This document shows, piece after piece, positions 32,020 through 43,524 of a stretch of DNA of 64,000 nucleotides (position 1 is the first letter of the stretch; every line of letters starts with the position of its first letter). Origin of the DNA: Arion vulgaris (lineage: Eukaryota > Mollusca > Gastropoda > Stylommatophora > Arionidae). The DNA lies in the NCBI GenBank assembly GCA_020796225.1, contig CM036758.1, forward strand, positions 66,043,274 to 66,107,273, in the 5' to 3' direction. The translations under genes were made by a program, and so were the position numbers. A model generated the notes under the pieces. The model saw nothing but the letters and a program-made list of their open reading frames with translations. It was not told where the DNA came from and did not search any database.

Positions 32020-32212
32020 TTCCAGCCTGCTCTTCTCGATTTTGAACTGCTAAGGTAACTTTTATGTGATCAAACTGAACATGGAACCTACTCTTCCGTC
32101 TCCGATAAAACTATCAACTCGATCTCCCCTACACTGAGATCAGAGATGGCTACACGAGGTGTAAACCTAGTACCTTTGGCACGAGAGACGAGCACCTAGC
32201 CTCTCCACTACA
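32020..32212 (-). repeat. SINE family F, 5' head and body
   Basis: Plus text cagcctgctcttctcgat, ttccgtctccgataaaac, cctacactgagatcag, ttggcacgagag and gcctctccactac. The minus-strand A-box-like end abuts the 28-bp array. Confidence 0.65.
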
Positions 32213-33062
32213 GTAGTATCAAACAGGTAGATGTGGTCGGGCAGTATCAAACAGGTAGATGTGGTCGGGCAGTATCAAACAGGTAGATGTGGTCGGGCAG
32301 TATCAAACAGATAGATGTGGTCGGGCAGTATCAAACAGGTAGATGTGGTCGGGCAGTATCAAACAGGTAGATGTGGTCGGGCAGTATCAAACAGGTAGAT
32401 GTGGTCGGGCAGTATCAAACAGGTAGATGTGGTCGGGCAGTATCAAACAGGTAGATGTGGTCGGGCAGTATCAAACAGGTAGATGTGGTCGGGCAGTATC
32501 AAACAGGTAGATGTGGTCGGGTAGTATCAAACAGGTAGATGGGGTCGGGCAGTATCAAACAGGTAGATGTGGTCGGGCAGTATCAAACAGGTAGATGTGG
32601 TCGGGCAGTATCAAACAGGTAGATGTGGTCGGGCAGTATCAAACAGGTAAATGTGGTCTGGCAGTATCAAACAGGTAAATGTGGTCGGGCAGTATCAAAC
32701 AGGTAGATGTGGTCGGGCAGTATCAAACAGGTAGATGTGGTCGGGCAGTATCAAACAGGTAGATGTGGTCGGGCAGTATCAAACAGGTAGATGTGGTCGG
32801 GCAGTATCAAACAGGTAGATGTGGTCGGGCAGTATCAAACAGGTAGATGTGGTCGGGCAGTATCAAACAGGTAGATGTGGTCGGGCAGTATCAAACAGGT
32901 AGATGTGGTCGGGCAGTATCAAACAGGTAGATGTGGTCGGGCAGTATCAAACAGGTAAATGTGGTCGGGCAGTATCAAACAGGTAGATGTGGTCGGGCAG
33001 TATCAAACAGGTAGATGTGGTCGGGCAGTATCAAACAGGTAGATGTGGTCGGGCAGTATATT
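32213..33062. repeat. 28-bp tandem array, about 30 units
   Basis: Unit gtatcaaacaggtagatgtg + gtcgggca, nearly perfect (rare gtaaatg, ggggtcg, gtctggc variants). It starts exactly at the end of a SINE F head. Confidence 0.93.
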
Positions 33063-33174
33063 GTAGTTAAGAAAATATCCCGTTTGTATACCAGTTAGTA
33101 CATTTCAATTCGCAGTGCTAGACACAAGTTGTGTTTTATTGTGACTAACAACAAGCAACCACTGATGGACAGAG

Positions 33175-33395
33175 ACTAAATCAACAAGTCTTTATGTGGT
33201 CACCAGTTGGGAAAAGAAAACGTTGTAGACCAAGTACCACTCTTCGAAGAACCATCCAACAAGAAAGTAAACTGTTGGGATATAAAACCATACAAGATCT
33301 CCAACTGCTAGCAACGAACCGCATCATATGGAGATCTAAAACCTCTGTCCTATGTACCGCCTTTGGCACGAAAGGAACAAACAAACTAACTAACT
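33175..33395 (+). pseudogene. LINE 3' coding tail
   Basis: Frame encodes MWSPVGKRKRCRPSTTLRRT, then QQESKLLGYKTIQDLQLLAT and an FGTKGTN end. Same tail as 56460-56700 (where it is attached to the RT end) and the 7690 fragment. Confidence 0.7.
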
Positions 33396-33399
33396 AATC

Positions 33400-33775
33400 A
33401 TTGATGTGACTAGCAACACACAAGTCACCCTTTACTTCTACTTTCTTCTCAAGTACCTAATTGTGGCTTGTTCATCCAAATAACCATTTGGTTCATTCAA
33501 ACCAAATAAATTTATGTTTGAAAAATCTCATCTACTCTAACTGCGAATGGAACACTACTTTAGAAGTTAAGTGCAATAACCCTGTGTTAGATTGGTTCTC
33601 TACAGTTGTACAGAATAACTAAAATAGCATGCATTACGCAATTCTTGGAATATTTTCCCAGACATCTTGATGTGTCCATCTCACGTTGAGTGTTTTATTG
33701 TCCATCCCTCGTTGAGTGTTTTATTTCTTTACTCAACTTGTGCGTAATAATTCTTTTTGTTACTATGTCTAGCAG

Positions 33776-33780
<5 letters not shown>
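33400..33780. other. Unassigned AT-rich stretch
   Basis: Includes a 20-base direct repeat (cgttgagtgttttattg at about 33684 and 33711). Confidence 0.4.

Positions 33781-33825
<45 letters not shown>
33780..33825. repeat. (TC)n microsatellite
   Basis: About 21 CT dinucleotides. Confidence 0.95.
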
Positions 33826-33827
<2 letters not shown>

Positions 33828-33919
33828 CAACACAATGTTCACAGTGATAATTCTCTCTTAATGCCAAATAGACAATAACTGCAGATCACACTTCATTATG
33901 AGAAAAAGCAGATATCTCA

Positions 33920-34131
33920 TATTGTTTTTCCGATCCAGAAGCACTTGAGCTTTCAGCTTTTCGGCTCTGTGACATGGACATCGTAACCCTTCGGTTCAGT
34001 GCCACGAATACCGTAAATCTGGATAACCTGTGGTTTTTCTGCTAGCCCGCGGAATGAACCCGCACTCACAGAGGGTTTATCACTCGTTGTACAAAGGCTA
34101 CGAACACGCTGGGCAGGCGGACATACATTTT
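33920..34131 (-). repeat. SINE family C, copy 2
   Basis: ttttcggctctgtgacatgg, cttcggttcagtgccacg, tctgctagcccgcgg, cccgcactcacagagg. Directly joined to a tRNA-Asp-like sequence. Confidence 0.6.
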
Positions 34132-34198
34132 CTCCCTGTCGGGGAATCGAACCGGTCTCCCGTGACAGGCGGGATACTTACCACTATACTACCGAGGA
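34132..34198 (-). pseudogene. tRNA-Asp(GTC)-like sequence, shortened
   Basis: The minus strand reads like tRNA-Asp: TCCTCGGTAGTATAGTGG (A box), CCTGTCAC with anticodon GTC, and GGTTCGATTCCCCGAC (B box). It is about 67 nt rather than about 72; bases are missing from the anticodon stem and from one side of the T stem, so a proper cloverleaf is unlikely. Either a tRNA pseudogene or the founder-like head of a SINE. Confidence 0.7.
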
Positions 34199-34204
34199 AA
34201 CATC

Positions 34205-34805
34205 TCATATTTTAAAGTTACTTCTAAAGAAACAAAGATATTTATGTTAATAAAAGTTGGTTATATTTTATATTCTCTCTTATTTCTGAACATATACTTG
34301 GTACCTTTGAACTATTGACACTTGGTTATCCAAGAACCCTATATTTGCTTATTCTATTATTCCAAAACCAGATATATAGTTTCGTTGTTATACCACACTC
34401 ATAGATACGGCACTTTGTTACACTATAACCAAATACAATAGTCCCTTGGATACACCAAAATATTCACAAAACATTCACAAAACATTCACAAAATGATGTT
34501 TTGGAAGCAAATAGGAAATGTTGCATTGCATAATTTTTCGTAACACATTAAAGTTTGACTGAACCACAGCGAATGCGTATTGAGCTCTTTGTTAGACATT
34601 AAATACAAATCATAATAGTGGTTGTAGGAAGGATTAGCGTAATCTGTCAATGGTTGCCTATCTTCTCGATCTCAAAGGGATTGTGCGTTTAATTCCACAC
34701 TCGACGCTCCACATGTGAGAAGGCCTTATCCGTCCTCCTACCTGCACACTAGGGTTTTGAAAAATGAAAGGACAGGCTCTTCATAACAAAAGGTCTGAAA
34801 AGGCT
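34205..34805. other. Unassigned; short (acattcacaaa)3
   Basis: A triplicated 11-bp unit lies at about 34460-34492. Otherwise unique AT-rich sequence. Confidence 0.4.
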
Positions 34806-34807
34806 AC

Positions 34808-35095
34808 GGCAAATGTTATGTAAAAGGAACCCTTTCATACCTCGTGGTATATAGGTCAATACAGTGTTAGGCCTGTATTTTTCATTGACCGTCTGCACAC
34901 GATGGGTGATGTGGTCAGCATCACGCCGGCCGCCTTTTCTTTCCCAGAGCATGTCTGGTACACAGTTGAGGCTAGGTCGACCTGAGAGCCGTCGCGGTAG
35001 GGAAACATTCCACTCGCATTGCGGGAGCTGAACCCAGACCACCAGCCTTGAGAAGCGAGTTCACTAACAACTACGCTACAATGGCTCTCAAATGT
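34808..35095 (-). repeat. tRNA-derived SINE, family H, copy 2
   Basis: Same as 52-305: ggaaccctttcatacctcgt, gatgggtgatgtggtcagc, ctttcccagagcatgtctgg, cgggagctgaacccagacc. Confidence 0.72.
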
Positions 35096-35599
35096 TATGT
35101 AACATTGGTTAATATCAGTTTTTACTATGGAAAACAAAGAAGAAGATGAAGAAAGTGAAAAGGAACCATGTTGTCTTTTTTGTATAATTATTCTGTCTCT
35201 ATTTGTCCATTTGTCTGTATCATTCTAACCAAAAATCTGTGCAGATGGTAAGAAAAACAACCAGAAATAAACGATAGAAGAAAGAGAAGCAAACAATTAT
35301 ATCAACTAGTACCGTTAAAGCGATGGGTATAATATGTTGAATACACAAACGTACATCAGTATGTGTTAAGACATTGCACAAAATCGTATTGATGTTCGTA
35401 TCTATTGTCTTTTTTCAGGTGGATGATGAATTTGGTTGTCCACTCTTGCCATTAGGCGTAGGGGAGCGATATTGAGTTTGCGATCCAGAGCCGGATAAGT
35501 CGCCCTTGTTGAAGTTCGTATATTTATACAAAAACATATTCTGTCTGAATATAACTCTCTAATATGTCTCGCAACATTATGCTATCAGTGTTAAACCTC

Positions 35600-35810
35600 A
35601 AAACTGACTTTTTTCCCGATCCAGAAGCACTTGACCTTTCAGCTCTTCGGCTCGGTGCCATGGACATCGTAACCCGTTCGGTTCGGTGTCACGAACACCA
35701 TAAATCTGGAGGACCTGTGGCTTTTATGTCAGACCGCGGAATTGAACCCGTCTCACAGAGCGCTTATCACACGTCATCCAACGCTATGAACACTCTGGGC
35801 CTAGTCACAA
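35600..35810 (-). repeat. SINE family C, copy 3
   Basis: gatccagaagcacttgacc, tcttcggctcggtgccatgg, gcggaattgaacccg. Its downstream part is replaced by LINE sequence. Confidence 0.55.
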
Positions 35811-36150
35811 CAGACATGAAATGTCTACGCAGAATGATGGGGGTTTCAAGAAAAGACATGTTTAGAAATAAAGACATTAGGCAAAATATTGGATACAACA
35901 TCAGTACTGAACTTTATGAACAAACAACAAAGTAAATGGTCCGGCCACATAAACAGCTTACCAACAGACAGTGCGTCTCAAAGAGAAATGTTACTCTGAT
36001 ACAATGGATATAAAGCAAAAGTTCGGCCAAGCAAAAAGGTTTACCTCAGAGACAACAAAGGCGAGAATAGGAAACTGTTCATGAAGCGCACAAAATCCAG
36101 TTCTAGAAATCACTTCTTATCCTGACGTTGTGTAGCAAAACAGGATTCGA
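35800..36150 (+). pseudogene. LINE reverse-transcriptase 3' coding end
   Basis: TTDMKCLRRMMGVSRKDMFR and NKDIRQNIGYNISTELYEQ, with a continuation in another frame (WSGHINSLPTDSASQREM-type). Same family as 55485-56190 (minus), 57475-57765 and 58795-59595. Confidence 0.7.
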
Positions 36151-36955
36151 GTAATGTAGAAGACGAATGTAAAATCGAGAGTTTAATAGTTCAAATAGAC
36201 GTAACACTTCATATCTCTGACACGTAAACACGCACTATTCCGAGATCATCTCAAATATTACTAATATAAAAATTATTCATCATCCATTAGACCCTCACTT
36301 TCTGGACAGTAACCCAATACATCAAAATCAGTGAAGAAAACCAGAACCGAAATAATTTCTCTGCTGGACATCGTTTCTACTTTAACCTCATTTTGTCCAA
36401 TTTGGCAGCTTATCTAAACTGGCCAGGTTTTGTGTACGATAGAAACTAAATTAAATTTGCCCAATGAGATACCGAGAAAAAGCAAATTAAGTAAAATGGA
36501 AAATACCGTCCTGTGACACAATTGACATAAGGAAATTGTAATATTTGTTCAGGAAATATCACGAGACTAACAAATTGCGCAAGTGGCTGAAAACCAAAAT
36601 TTGTTGTGTATAGCTGAGATTGACTTAAAATATCTATTTTTTAAATATATTTTATTATTCTACATTTGGATTGTAGATGTGATCATCATCTGCAATGTTA
36701 CAGCATTGCTTGGCCTATTGTACTTCGACTTAACGTCTTGTAGGCATTTCATTGAATAGCTGCGGTGAAGTGCATGTAACATTGTCTTCCAACTCCAAAC
36801 AGCAATTGAAATGTTATTAATCTAGCAGTAGGGAAAGTATAGGCTGTTTATAAAGTTGCTGTGCAGGGAAATTTACGCCCGGGCGAGACTACGTCACGAG
36901 AAATGTGGTTTTCAAAGGCGTCTACAAAATTGTAACATAGATTGCTATTATTAAT
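36151..36955. other. Unassigned intergenic stretch
   Basis: No open frame of interest, no array, no recognised family. Confidence 0.4.
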
Positions 36956-36958
36956 TTA

Positions 36959-37285
36959 GATCAGACTTTTTCACAGTGGGCGGTACCGCCTCCCAGTGGG
37001 CGCTGACGCGATCTAGGGGGGCGATTGTGGGTTCAGAAGAATTGGGGCGGTGTGTTCAGGCGATTAGGGTTCGGTGTCTCCTTAAAGAAGAAATTAATAA
37101 TAAATATTTTAAATAAATTATTTTCGTGATTTTGCGATTGAATAATCATTTAAAATTTTAATTCTGCTTTTTAATTCATCTTTTACCCATCTTACACGAT
37201 CCATTTTTTCATCAATTTTTCTATTTCATGCACATAATCATTTGAATATTGACCATGTATGACAAATATATATATATATCAATTT
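36959..37285 (+). repeat. hAT-like non-autonomous element, copy 1
   Basis: Begins around acagtgggcggtaccgcctc, ctaggggggcgattgtggg, then AT-rich interior tttaattcatcttttaccca, ttacacgatcc, tatttcatgcacataatc. The same sequence occurs inverted at about 55165-55380. Confidence 0.55.
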
Positions 37286-37688
37286 TCTATGTCAAAGAGA
37301 AAATAGAGCATTTATATATGTGCTAGCAAACTGTAATATTGTGGAAGGGAAAGGGGGAATTACATTGTTATGTTGTGCAAAGTGGTCAATGAGCCTAAAA
37401 TGTTTGGGAATCTATGATCTAGATACCACTGCTCTTGGCTGGCTTGTATTCGGTAAAGGGACTGTGAACACGACTTGTGAGTCTGGAGATTTCAGCACAT
37501 AATGTCGAATTACTTCTTCAGTATATTTGCCACCATTACGAAAGACATGTTCCACCAAAAATGCCCCTGTTTTCAATGGTTAACAGTTTTAACAGTTTAA
37601 ATAAAAAGTTTTCTTTGATTTTGATTTATTTCTGGATAGATCTATTTGTTCCCTTCTCCCCTCATGTTATACGGAGATCTCTTATGTA
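37286..37688. other. Unassigned; two short frames without motifs
   Basis: Frames at 37320-37502 and 37477-37689 show no recognisable domain. Text near 37620-37690 (tttctggatagatctatttg) weakly matches LINE sequence at 26605-26640. Confidence 0.35.
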
Positions 37689-37689
37689 G

Positions 37690-37962
37690 CATTTATATTC
37701 TTCTTCTTCTTCTTCTTCTTTGCGTTCGTTCTTTACGACCAATTTTAATCACTCTTTGTGATATGTTTGATCTTTGCCAAGAACGTGTATACGTTGCACA
37801 TTGGTTTGTAGGCCCCTAAACGCATAGACTTCTACACGTTTAGGACATGTGCATCCGATTTCAGCCAAACCACCTTAGTCGCCTCTTACGACATGCTTGG
37901 CAGGTAACAGTGGTTCTATTCTTTACACCCCAAATGTGGGCCCGGTAACCACTCGGGCGGCA
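37690..37962 (-). repeat. SINE family B, full-length
   Basis: Tail complement (ttcttcttcttcttcttcttt), ccaagaacgtgtatacg, cctaaacgcatagacttcta, cgcctcttacgacatgc and ccggtaaccactcggg. Confidence 0.8.
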
Positions 37963-38114
37963 TTTATATTCAAAAACATATATGTTTCTATCCAGAATGA
38001 GCAAAAGTTAGAATTCAACCGTCTAGTCACTATGGATGGAATGTGTTCTCTCTACTACTCAATAATACAAAGACCACAGTAGGGTTCACTTTGTTCATTA
38101 CCCGCCACGATTGT

Positions 38115-38345
38115 TCCCGCAGGTTATCGAGTCCAACTGTAAAACAGTAAACGAGTCGTCAATTTTCTCGGCACTACTTATATTTTCAGTAGTTTATCAT
38201 TGCTTTTTGAACGGTGAGATCTATTTTTACCGTTCGTAAAAATTCACGCCGAACAAATTTGCTTCCAACCTGCAAGCGGCGGAGTTTGAACCAGGTATGC
38301 TTGGGTTGTGACCAAGTTCACTACCGCTTAAGCTACACTCGACCC
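38115..38345 (-). repeat. SINE family E copy
   Basis: Complement landmarks gagtcgtcaattttctcgg, cagtagtttatcattgct, tttgaaccaggtatgcttgg and taccgcttaagctaca. Confidence 0.7.
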
Positions 38346-38354
38346 ATTAAATTA

Positions 38355-38575
38355 GCTAAACTTCTTCGAAAGCTCCATATCGACCACATGTTAACCACTC
38401 TTTGTGATTTGAACGTGATCTCCGCATCAGAGCGATTGTATGGTGGGCAAATTATGCGCCTACAAGTAGCTCAGCACATCCGATTTATTGGTCTCTTTTT
38501 ATTTACTACATACCATGTTGGTGTCAGTGTTATTATTTTTTGCTGCCTTTGCTAACCCCGACAACACACGGGAGA
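38355..38575 (-). repeat. SINE family A, internally deleted
   Basis: Starts cttcttcgaaagctccatat; the region carrying the core is missing between tttttatttactac and gtgtcagtgttattatt; ends aaccccgacaacacacg. Confidence 0.7.
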
Positions 38576-38834
38576 AATTAGCTTGTAAATATTGAACAGA
38601 CAAACAGAAAAACAGTACAGGATTATAATAATGTATACTTTATACATTCTTTCTTTAATTCATTTATACTCGTATCGGGTTCCCGTACAATTGTTGAGAC
38701 TTCATTGATTTTTCTCTGACCGTCTGGTTCGAAATGTTGACATTTCAGATTGTTTACTTCCTGTTGGTTGAATTTCTTATTGATAGCTGTCTACCGAGAC
38801 AGCAATACTGAAACATGTTTATCATTAATCTGAT

Positions 38835-39502
38835 CAGGCATATTAATGTTACAACATCAAGATAGGGCATATTAATGTTACAACATCAAGATCAGGCATA
38901 TTAATTTTACAACATCAAGATCAGACATATTAATGTTACAACATAAAGATCAGGCATATTAATGTTACAACATAAAGATCAGGCATATTAATGTTACAAC
39001 ATCAAGATCAGGCATATTAATGTTACAACATCAAGATCAGGCATATTAATGTTACAACATCAAGATAGGGCATATAATGTTACAACATCAAGATCAGGCA
39101 TATTAATGTTACAACATCAAGATCAGGCATATTAATGTTACAACATCAAGATCAGGCATATTAATGTTACAACATCAAGATAGGGCATATAATGTTACAA
39201 CATCAAGATCAGGCATATTAATGTTACAACATCAAGATCAGACATATTAATGTTACAACATCAAGATCAGACATATTAATGTTACAACATCAAGATCAGA
39301 CATATTAATGTTACAACATCAAGATCAGACATATTAATGTTACAACATCAAGATCAGGCATATTAATGTTACAACATCAAGATCAGACATATTAATGTTA
39401 CAACATCAAGATCAGGCATATTAATGTTACAACATCAAGATCAGGCATATTAATGTTACAACATCAAGATAGGGCATATAATGTTACAACATCAAGATCA
39501 CA
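38835..39502. repeat. 29-bp tandem array, about 23 units
   Basis: Unit catattaatgttacaacatc + aagatcagg. Variants atagggcata and cagacat form local sub-blocks. One more degenerate unit (taatgttacaacatcgagat) continues beyond the SINE at 39763. Confidence 0.92.
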
Positions 39503-39762
39503 GTTTCTTCTTCTTCTTTAAATGCTCTACATCAACCACTTGTTAACCACTCTTTGATTATTATGTAATCTGAGTCTAAGAACGATTGTGCGTTGTGCCA
39601 GTTATGTGTCTACAAGTAGGTCAGCACATCTGATTTCTGCGAATCTTTTTTTTAAACTAGGATAGCTTCCCTAGGCCGCTCCCTCAGACGCCTCTTACGA
39701 CATGCCTTAAATGTCGCAGTATTACTCATTTTGCTCCTTTGTGAGCCACATCAACACACGTG
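39503..39762 (-). repeat. SINE family A inserted in the 29-bp array
   Basis: tttcttcttcttctttaaatg, ctacatcaaccacttg, gtctacaagtaggtcagc, gatagcttccctaggccgc, atcaacacacg. Array sequence on both sides defines the element ends. Confidence 0.82.
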
Positions 39763-39954
39763 TAATGTTACAACATCGAGATTGTGCAGAATAATTTTAG
39801 AACATCAATCCTTTCTGGAAAGCTAACCGTATCACAAATCAAGATATCATTAAGATGAGCAGCCTGACACTGACAATATCACACTGCTATTAGACACTCT
39901 ACCAGCTAGCCCCATTGTTAAGGCACCCAAAAATTTCACAGGCAGCTAAGCAGC

Positions 39955-40410
39955 AGATGATCAACAGCATTTTTATACCTACTTTGTGTTACCAGAGCCA
40001 AACATGGACATTGAGCAAAGCGCAGTCACAAAAATAACTACATGTGAAATGCGTTGCCTGCGAAAAGTTACCAACAACACCAGAAAAGACAGAATCACCA
40101 ACATCAGCATAAGAAAGAAAGTTGGCACAAAACCTTGCTTGAATTACATAGATAAACAAAGAATGAAGTGGTTTGGCCACTTAATAAGAATGCATCCAAA
40201 CTCCACAGTATACAGAGTCTTCTACAACAGAACATCGGGAAAGAAGGCAAGGGAAGACCACGGAAAAGATGGTTAGATGGCGTAGCAGAATCCTGTGAAA
40301 GAGCAAAGATAACAATCACACAAGCCACCAGAACAGCGCAAGACAAAAACAGAAAACCACGACACTGGGCAACAACCCGATAGCAGTGTGACGACAAAAG
40401 AAGAAGAAGA
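39955..40410 (+). pseudogene. LINE reverse-transcriptase 3' coding end with 3' UTR and GAA tail
   Basis: The 96-codon frame 39986-40276 encodes CEMRCLRKVTNNTRKDRITN, IRKKVGTKPCLNYIDKQRM, KWFGHLIRMHPNSTVYRVFY, and after a frame change GRPRKRWLDGVAES. The 3' UTR reads cactgggcaacaacccgat and ends in gacgacaaaagaagaagaag. Best-preserved copy of this LINE family in the window; 5' truncated. Confidence 0.78.
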
Positions 40411-40599
40411 TTAGACACTAGAGAAGAAAATATGAGCAGTGCAAATTACAACACTCCCCCTCCCTCACACTACTATATAATGAATACATCAACCGAATTA
40501 CAAGATAAGAAATATTAATCTTATTTTTGAGATATCTGAAGGATATTAGAATCTAGATTACATTATAACAAAGAAAAAGAAACATTAGAATAACTTGGA

Positions 40600-40940
40600 A
40601 AGCTGTCCAGATTGTACGGTCTTGTTCAAACAATTCTTGCTTACAAGGAACGGTCCAGATTGTCTGGTCTTGTTCAAACAATTCTTGCTTACAATGAACG
40701 GTCCAGATTGTACGGTCTTGTTCAAACAATTCTTGCTTACAAGGAACGGTCCAGATTGTCTGGTCTTGTTCAAACAATTCTGCTACAATGAACGGTCCAG
40801 ATTGTACGGTCTTGTTCAAACAATTCTTGCTTACAAGGAACGGTCCAGATTGTCTGGTCTTGTTCAAACAATTCTGCTACAAGGAACGGTCCAGATTGTC
40901 TGGTCTTGTTCAAACAATTCTTGCTTACAAGGAACAGAGA
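40600..40940. repeat. 48-bp tandem array, about 7 units
   Basis: Unit aacggtccagattgtacggt, cttgttcaaacaattcttgc, ttacaagg. It alternates between gtacgg and gtctgg and between aagg and aatg forms, giving a roughly 96-bp higher-order period. Confidence 0.9.
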
Positions 40941-41111
40941 AACGAAAACGAGGTAATCAGAATGAAAATGTGAACTGACAACACAAATGTGAGAAAATGT
41001 TCTAATTTAAATGTGAATCAAAGGAATGTATATAGTAGACTTGGCAAATAATTTGCTAGTATCTTTCTCAGTTCCGTCCATCTGTTTTATGTAATCTCCC
41101 ATACAAATTAA

Positions 41112-41168
<57 letters not shown>
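41112..41168. repeat. (TA)n microsatellite
   Basis: About 27 TA dinucleotides. Confidence 0.95.
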
Positions 41169-41170
<2 letters not shown>

Positions 41171-41214
41171 ATGTGATTTATTTCACACTGCAGATAAATC
41201 GATCTTCATGAAAT

Positions 41215-41430
41215 GAAAATCGTGGCATATCCTTTACAAGACTTAGCCATCAACAACAGTAAAGGAGTTGTCGATTTTCTAGGCACCACTTATACGTTCA
41301 GTAGTTTGCCATCGATTTCTGAATGGTTAGGTCTATTTTTATCGTTCGTAAAAATCCAAGGGAACTAAGTAGCTTCCAAACTTGCCCGCCGCGGAGTTTG
41401 AACCAGGTACGCTTGGACAGACGCTCATGT
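41215..41430 (-). repeat. SINE family E copy
   Basis: cgtggcatatcctttaca, ttgtcgattttctaggcacc, cgttcagtagtttgccatcg, ggagtttgaaccaggtacgc. Confidence 0.72.
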
Positions 41431-41534
41431 ATATATATATATATATTTGCATATATATATAATCTATGTTACCTGTAAGTGTGTGTGTTAAAGATACACA
41501 CAACAAACGAAACAAGTGGAAGAACACGACCGTG

Positions 41535-41705
41535 CAACAGCTGGTCTAATGACATGTCTATAAACACCTCGATATACAACAGCTGGTCTAATGACATGTC
41601 AATGAATACCTCGATATACAACAGCTGGTCTAATAACATGTCTATAAGCACCTCGATATACAACAGCTGGTCTAATGACATGTCTATGAACACATAGATA
41701 TACAA
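41535..41705. repeat. 42-bp tandem array, 4 units
   Basis: Unit cagctggtctaatgacatgt, ctataaacacctcgatatac, aa. Confidence 0.88.
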
Positions 41706-41749
41706 AACTAGCCAGAGCGACATATCCAAACCTTATTCTTCATCTAGAC

Positions 41750-41990
41750 ACAGATCTCTGTGGCGTAGAGGTCTCTGTGGCGTAGAGGTCTCTGTGGCGT
41801 AGAGATCTCTGTGGCGTAGAGGTCTCTGTGGCGTAGAGGTCTCTGTGGCGTAGAGATCTCTGTGGCGTAGAGATCTCTGTGGCGTAGAGGTCTCTGTGGC
41901 GTAGAGGTCTCTGTGGCGTAGAGGTCTCTGTGGCGTAGAGATCTCTGTGGCGTAGAGGTCTCGTGCTGAGATCTCTGTGGCGTAGAGGTT
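41750..41990. repeat. 17-bp array, about 14 units, from the A-box of SINE F
   Basis: Unit ggtctctgtggcgtaga / gatctctgtggcgtaga. The last unit runs without a break into the SINE F head ctctgtggcgtagaggttagg at about 41967, so each unit copies the SINE's A-box region. Confidence 0.9.
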
Positions 41991-42415
41991 AGGTACTCGT
42001 ATCTCGTGCCAAAGGTATCAGGTTCACTCCCTCGTGGAGCCATCTGGATATTTTTCCAGAGATTACTGATGGTGAAATCGAGTTCCTAGTCCTATCGGAG
42101 ACGGACGATAAAACCTGGTCCCGTCTTCAATATGAGCACGTAAAAGAACCTCGACAATTCAAAATCGAGAAGAGCAGGCTGGAAAGCCACTGCTCGGGCA
42201 GAATTTATTAAAAAATATATATAAAAAATATAATATCTACAAAAATATATTCACATATTCAAAATTACATCGAGACTCTTGCCGATGCTACGGAGTTCGT
42301 GTACTGCAGCTGAGATCTTCATGTGTAAGAATGAGATCGACGCACACATGGTTACTCACCGAAGTGCAATGATGATGGTCCTATCATCAATCAATTAATC
42401 ATCAATTCAATTGAC
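41967..42415 (+). repeat. tRNA-derived SINE, family F, full-length
   Basis: Head with A-box-like TGGCGTAGAGGTTAGG and B-box-like GGTTCACTCCC, then gtcctatcggagacggac, aagagcaggctggaaagcc, gatgctacggagttcgtg, gcacacatggttactcacc and a tcaatcaattaatcatc tail. About 440 bp. Confidence 0.82.
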
Positions 42416-42544
42416 TCGTATCATCAACTTTTCACACTGAGATCTGACTTTGGTACACGACAGACACTCAAGGGAAATAATAATAAACAACCAGGAGAAG
42501 TTAATCAGCAAGGGAACTAACTTAACACTAGATATATTCTGACA

Positions 42545-43010
42545 GTGTGTCTGTATATGGCCATCATTGAATTGTATTCAGTTGTCTATTGTCTTTTGTC
42601 TTTGTTCACCAGGTGGGTGATAGAATTGGTTGTCCACTCTTGCCGTTAAGCGTTCCATGGCTAGATGAATCGCCCTTGTTGTGTTATATCCGTGTTTATT
42701 TAGTGTGGTCTTGGTATTGTCTATCCACCATTTATTTGGTCTTCCCTTTGCTCTAGTACCCGACCTCGTTTTATTGTATGTTGCTATTGGTGGTTGGTTG
42801 TATTCCATTCTCATTAAATGTCCAAACCACTGCATTTGTTGTCTGTCAATGTATTCGATGCATAAAGTTATGCCCACTCTGCTTCTGATGTCCTCATTTC
42901 GTAGTCTATCTTTCATGGTGACCCCGACTGACTCCCTAAAGCAATATTCAGCGTAACAAGTGATCATGTCGGATATATTGTGTGGAAACATTGAGATCAT
43001 TTCTGACATA
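42545..43010 (-). pseudogene. LINE reverse-transcriptase 3' coding end
   Basis: A single 143-codon minus frame encodes RESVGVTMKDRLRNEDIRSR, VGITLCIEYIDRQQMQWFGH, LMRMEYNQPPIATYNKTRSG and GRPNKWWIDNTKTTLNKHGY. The frame is intact, so this copy is younger or better preserved than most. RT itself is not included. Confidence 0.78.
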
Positions 43011-43522
43011 TACGTAAAACATGCTCTGTTGTCGATATTTCAACATGCAAATAAAGAGTTCTTTTATTCAAGAAGAAGAGTCGCGATCAGCAAGCTTGAA
43101 CATAATTAGTTTAACTATGATAATAATAAAACTGCAACGAGATATCGTGGAAGGCAGGGGGAAAATATGTTGTATGGTCTTACATTCGTGGTTCAACAAA
43201 TGATCGACGTCAGAAGTGATTAAATGCACCAGATAGAGAGAGTTGTGGGGAGACTTGACCAACTACTCCGACAAGCATGTCACTTGGTTCATTTAATGGT
43301 ACACATGTATATCAGTCACTGTGGGGGGTGATACACATATATATCAGTCACTGTAGGGGTGATACACATGTATATCAGTTACTATGGGGAACAAATAGTT
43401 CAACATGTGAGAACATTTTCAGTAAAGCCATAGTTGCGCCCAGTAGTACATACCGTAGAACAACAAATGTCCACACTTTTCTATTCTACAACTATGACAC
43501 CTGAATCTTCATGACGTCTATT
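43011..43522. other. Unassigned; short 35-bp triplication
   Basis: 43310-43395 holds three copies of a unit with tatatcagtcactgtgggg + gtgatacacat. Otherwise unique sequence. Confidence 0.45.
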
Positions 43523-43524
43523 TG

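Noticed and set aside
18290..33062. CRISPR-like arrays (direct repeats of 23-57 bp)
   Set aside because: Units are contiguous tandem repeats without unique spacers, and the genome is eukaryotic.
34132..34198. Functional tRNA-Asp gene
   Set aside because: Anticodon and T stems lack bases needed for pairing; total length about 67 nt.
37320..37689. Host exons in two short ORFs
   Set aside because: No domain, no splice-consistent structure visible, and partly LINE-like sequence.
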